From Azadirachta indica (lineage: Eukaryota; Streptophyta; Magnoliopsida; Sapindales; Meliaceae): a stretch of 64,000 nt of DNA. This document shows positions 60,447 to 64,000 of this stretch, piece by piece. Location of the stretch: NCBI GenBank assembly GCA_022749755.1, contig CM040443.1:6301191-6365190 (forward strand). Direction: 5' to 3'. Made by a program: the position numbers and the translations under genes. Under the pieces are notes generated by a model. That model did no database searches. It had not been told where the DNA came from and worked only from the letters and a program-made list of their open reading frames with translations. Position 1 is the first letter of the stretch. Every line of letters starts with the position of its first letter.

Positions 60447-61490
60447 AAAAGTAAGCTGCTAAATAGGCAGCTTTTGACAATTTCACTGCAGCTACCCCTT
60501 GCTTTCTGTCTCTCTCTCTCTCATCTTCAACAAAAAGAGGGCCCTAAAAAAGTGCTTCTACATATGCAAAAGTACAAAACCCACCAAGTGGAAAGACAAT
60601 GTGCTTTCATTTCAAATATATATAAGCTGTATACATATCCTACGCTCTTTCTCTCTCTAACCTTTTTTTTCCTTTATAATTTTTATTGATTAATTTCTTT
60701 GCGTCAAAGTATTATAGAGATATGTCTTTGTCTATGTTGATAAAAAATGCATCGCATTGACAAGATGATTTGCTTGACTAACGATCATAAAAATCCTAGA
60801 GATATAAATTAATTAATTATTAATAATAATACAAACCAACAAAGACGACAAAAGCAAATAATTGCAGGATCTAAGGATAATCAAAACCCAACACTAACAG
60901 CAAAAAAAGAGAAAAAAGAAAGAAAAATGCAAAAGCCTTCTTCATTTTAATTCAATTCAATTCATTAATCCATGTCTTTGTCGCTTTATAATGGCAAAGA
61001 TCATGAAATTCGGTGAAAATTCTCAAACTTTACATGGACAACGGGAAATTAAAGGAAGATAAAATAATATTAATATTAGATTTCACTAACCCACCATTCC
61101 TTTTTTTCTAAATTTTTCCTTGCTTTCCTCTTTAATGTCTCCTTCATGCTGAACGTACAAGAGCTTTTGCTTTGCTTTACTTTCTTGCTCTCAAAAATAA
61201 GCTCTTTGAAAATTGGACACAACTTTGGCTTCTAATGGGGGCATGATCCTCATATCCAGGCTTTAATTAATTTCTCTTAACTCCATAATCTCATAACCTC
61301 TCCATATATTTTGGAGTTTCTTTCCCGGAAAATTTTTGTTTGTCTAGTAAGAAAATATGCCGGTGAATGCAAACATACCATCAGTGCTAGCCCCAGAATG
61401 TGATGAAATGCCATAAAAATTCCCTTCAAATTCCTGATCGATCATTTTCTAGCTATATTAATTAATTTATCGAACATTTAATTAATTAAT

Positions 61491-64000
61491 TCACAATCCA
61501 AGAACAATGTAGTAGACTAGAGTGATTGGTAACGCTATCAACATTCCAAAGATAACCCTGCAAACATTAAAATTTAATCCAAAATGTTAGAATTTTAATT
61601 ATCTACCTACTGCAGCACATCAAATTAATTAAATAGTATATTAATTATTTGTAGAAAATAATTTAATTTTCTACTTACGCTGTGCTGAGAATGGCTGGAT
61701 GAACATTGTACTCTTTCGCAAACACAAATGGAACAATTCCTTGAGGTAACGCAGCCTGTACAATTGCGACGTGGAGCAGGGTACCGCGGAGGCCGACAGC
61801 AATGGAAGCAGCGGCCATGACGGCTGGGCCGGTGAGGAATCTGACGGCCATTGCAAATGCAGCTACGGAGTTCCCACAAGCAATAATCTTGGGTTGTAAA
61901 GCCATAAACAAACCTATACATATAAATAAATAAATAAATAAATAATCAAAAATTAGAAAAAGACCCCGAAGTCATTTAAATCCAATCGTTATCACCCCCA
62001 ACTACCCTTGCTAATGCATGGACCATTTAAGGTATCTATCTCAACCAATGCCAACCGACCCTAGACCCAAAAACGACGTCGCTAAACCTGACCCACATGT
62101 CGGATGGTCAATAGATAAACCCTAATTTTTTTCAGAAAAATGCATGGCTGTTAGTTGTGCAAGTATTGGCCCATACTTTGAGTACACATCAATACGAAAC
62201 TAATCTTGCCCTACCACGCCTGCTGCAGCTTGCTTGCTGCGGTTCAGAAATGACCATTAAAAAATTTAAATAAATAAAAATTTAAATTTTCCAGGAAAAT
62301 CTTTATTCTTTTCTGAGCGCCGCAAACTTTTTACAGGATAGTGAAAAAAGTCTTAGTGCTCTGTATCATGTGCTGAGAATATGATGATTGAATGTCCTTT
62401 TTTAAAGTATAGAAATTTCATAAACTCATGACACTGCAAATGGGTTCCATTTATCAGAACATAAAAATGGAGCCCAGTTAATATTTTTCTGATTGTTTCT
62501 CGAGAAAGTGAAAGAACTAAAATTAAAGAATTAATTAAGGTGACTCACCTAAGCTGAACATAGCCATTCCAAGGCCAGCATCTGACAGTATTGAGATTGA
62601 CTTCTCTATTATTTTTGGCATTGACAAATGCCACCTACAACGACAACATTAAATAAATATCAATTACAGTAATGTTTCAAGATTAATCGATAACATTATA
62701 TGAATTTCTTTGTATTATTGTAATAATAATTTTCTATGTATTAGTTTAATTAATTACTTACCTGAAAGCGATTAGAGACCAAACCAGTCCAATGAGACTG
62801 GAGTATGTGTTGGGATTGCGGATGAGTTTCCGCCAAACCATGATCAAGATCAGACGTGTCATAACACTTGCCGGGGGCATATGTTTTCCAGCGCCGGTGT
62901 CTATAACTCCGGCGGCTTTCGGGTGTAGCTCTGCTGTAGAACTGGACCCCAGCTTGTTTAGTCCGGTGGATCCTCCTTCTTTCTGATCTCTCTGATCTTC
63001 TTCTCCCTCTCCTCTCCCAGCAAAGCTGAAATCCTCCCCATCGAAATCCCCACTTTGTGGAATGGCTTCGCGCATCAAGACAAATTAACCCAAAAAAAAA
63101 AAAATCAAAACATAATAAACATGTTATGGATAATTGATAATTAATTAAATTATTATATTAATATTTTGTGTACCTTTGTTTTCTCCATTTTGAGAATGAT
63201 CAGAAACCAGCATCCTAATCTCTTTAGCTCCCTGATCAGAGCGTCCAGATTGCTCGGACGCTCCAAAATCGGTGCCGCCGAAAACGTGTAGTCCTCCGCC
63301 TTCAGAGACTGGTGATGTGCTGGAGCTCCAGACAAACATGTGGAGCTCCTTGGCGTCGTGGTTTGTTTTAGTATTCACAGTTATTTGTTGCTGCTGCTGC
63401 TGTTGTTGCTGTTGCTGCTGTTGTTGTGGTTGATTATTCTGCGCAGTCTTCGTAGTTTTTGTTAGAGTAGACGAAAACTCGGGATTTGGTGCCGGGTACG
63501 ACGTTGGTACCGTCTGAGCCGGATAAAACCCGAATCTAGGAGAAGATACCGCTTGGCCGCAACTTTCTTCGAAATTGGACGTTCTTGGCGTAGGACCTCT
63601 GGAAGATTGCACCGAATACGTGTCAGCTGGACCGAAATTTGAAAGTCTTCCTCCTGGAAAACCTTGAACTGCCATCATCGAATAAAAATCAGAATGATTA
63701 AAATTGGAGCCTCTCGGCGTCGGGTTCCGGGACGAGCTCAAGCTGTAAATTTCAGCTCCGGTGAGATTCGACGGACGCGGAGTTAATGCCGGGAGAGAAC
63801 ACGGGCCTAAAGAACGCCTGGAAGCATTTGATTTCCTCACTGTTACATGAAGTTTCCCATCATCGCCAATTTCCGCGTCAGTTTCTAGGAAATCCCGGCC
63901 ATCAAGGGAGACGACATCAGAATCAACCTTGAAAGAAACTATAGACGCCGCAGTCTCAGGGAACTGATCCATGATCAACATCTTGGCACCGCGATATTCG
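61491..64000 (-). CDS. PIN3: PIN auxin efflux carrier, PIN3/PIN7 clade, 5' part off window
   Basis: The 3' five exons are visible: 63174-64000 (runs off the edge), 62762-63065, 62549-62634, 61679-61913 and 61491-61557, all GT-AG and in frame to the stop. The first carries the cytosolic hydrophilic loop: [39 protein letters not shown], then [52 protein letters not shown] and [16 protein letters not shown]. The TPRxS(N/S) motifs are the known PINOID kinase phosphosites. The remaining exons form the C-terminal membrane domain ([57 protein letters not shown] and [15 protein letters not shown]). The ATG at 63981 is internal, not the start. Wording of the loop matches PIN3/PIN7 rather than PIN1. 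The protein exports auxin at the plasma membrane with adjustable polarity. A run of 14 glutamines is inserted in the loop. Confidence 0.95.
63386..63429 (-). repeat. Glutamine-codon repeat in the PIN loop
   Basis: Mixed CAG/CAA triplets encode 14 consecutive glutamines after an N-N-Q-P run, between the [10 protein letters not shown] region and the [17 protein letters not shown] region of the PIN hydrophilic loop. Mixed codon use argues against a very recent pure expansion. Confidence 0.9.

Larger units (their letters stand above)
52538..61400. other. Intergenic, no gene recognised
   Basis: Nearly 9 kb of AT-rich DNA between the NIP promoter and the 3' end of the PIN gene. It holds a long GAA microsatellite (53278-53351), an ATT run (54785-54807), a 20-base motif repeated at about 54839 and 54866, GCTA repeats (60051-60073) and an 8-base AGCTAAAA repeat (60414-60446). 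Short ORFs here, including 53965-54150, lack any recognisable feature. Confidence 0.5.

Noticed and set aside
63145..63981. Independent 278-residue protein starting at 63981
   Set aside because: The frame stays open to the window edge and the sequence is the internal loop of a PIN carrier, so the ATG is internal.

Overview
This window is nuclear DNA from a flowering plant, probably a core eudicot. It is AT-rich, its genes are interrupted by short AT-rich introns with plant-type splice sites, and it carries a plant-only microRNA (miR858), an auxin efflux carrier of the PIN3/PIN7 clade, a nodulin-26-like aquaporin and extensin-like wall proteins. I could not identify the species.

Layout, left to right. 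(1) About 0.6-4.5 kb, minus strand: quinolinate phosphoribosyltransferase (QPT) of NAD synthesis; its last exon lies beyond the left edge. (2) 8.2 kb, plus: a small secreted peptide precursor resembling the IDA-like family. (3) 15.0-17.7 kb, plus: a MIR858 gene whose two hairpin arms are about 2.1 kb apart. (4) 21.2-22.5 kb, plus: a two-exon small protein with a thylakoid-lumen-type leader. It is tail to tail with (5) 23.1-24.2 kb, minus: a membrane-anchored SMP-30/beta-propeller protein. (6) 27.3-28.6 kb, plus: a small J-domain co-chaperone with heat-shock-element-like sites. (7) and (8) 31.7 and 40.3 kb, plus: two short proline-rich, probably GPI-anchored wall proteins. (9) 43.6-47.6 kb, minus: a TPX2-domain microtubule protein of the WVD2-like 7 type. 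(10) 51.2-52.5 kb, minus: a NIP4-like aquaporin. (11) 61.5 kb to the right edge, minus: the 3' part of a PIN3/7-like auxin efflux carrier.

The order PIN - TPX2 - proline-rich protein(s) - J protein - MIR858 matches, from memory, the Arabidopsis chromosome 1 segment around AT1G70940-AT1G71002 (PIN3 to MIR858A), with a related copy around PIN7. This looks like an ancient conserved block rather than a functional operon; each gene has its own promoter. NAD synthesis, auxin transport, phenylpropanoid control by miR858 and cell-wall proteins are separate processes here.

Between genes the DNA is mostly AT-rich and non-coding, with many microsatellites. It also holds recognisable non-autonomous transposons: a SINE with an 18-bp target-site duplication at 20.5 kb, a 1.75-kb foldback element at 38.2-39.9 kb, and probable smaller inverted-repeat elements at 25.9 and 29.2 kb. 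I saw no tRNA, rRNA or CRISPR array. The most interesting items are the split MIR858 hairpin, the IDA-like peptide, the apparent absence of a transit peptide in QPT, two GC-AG introns and the foldback element.
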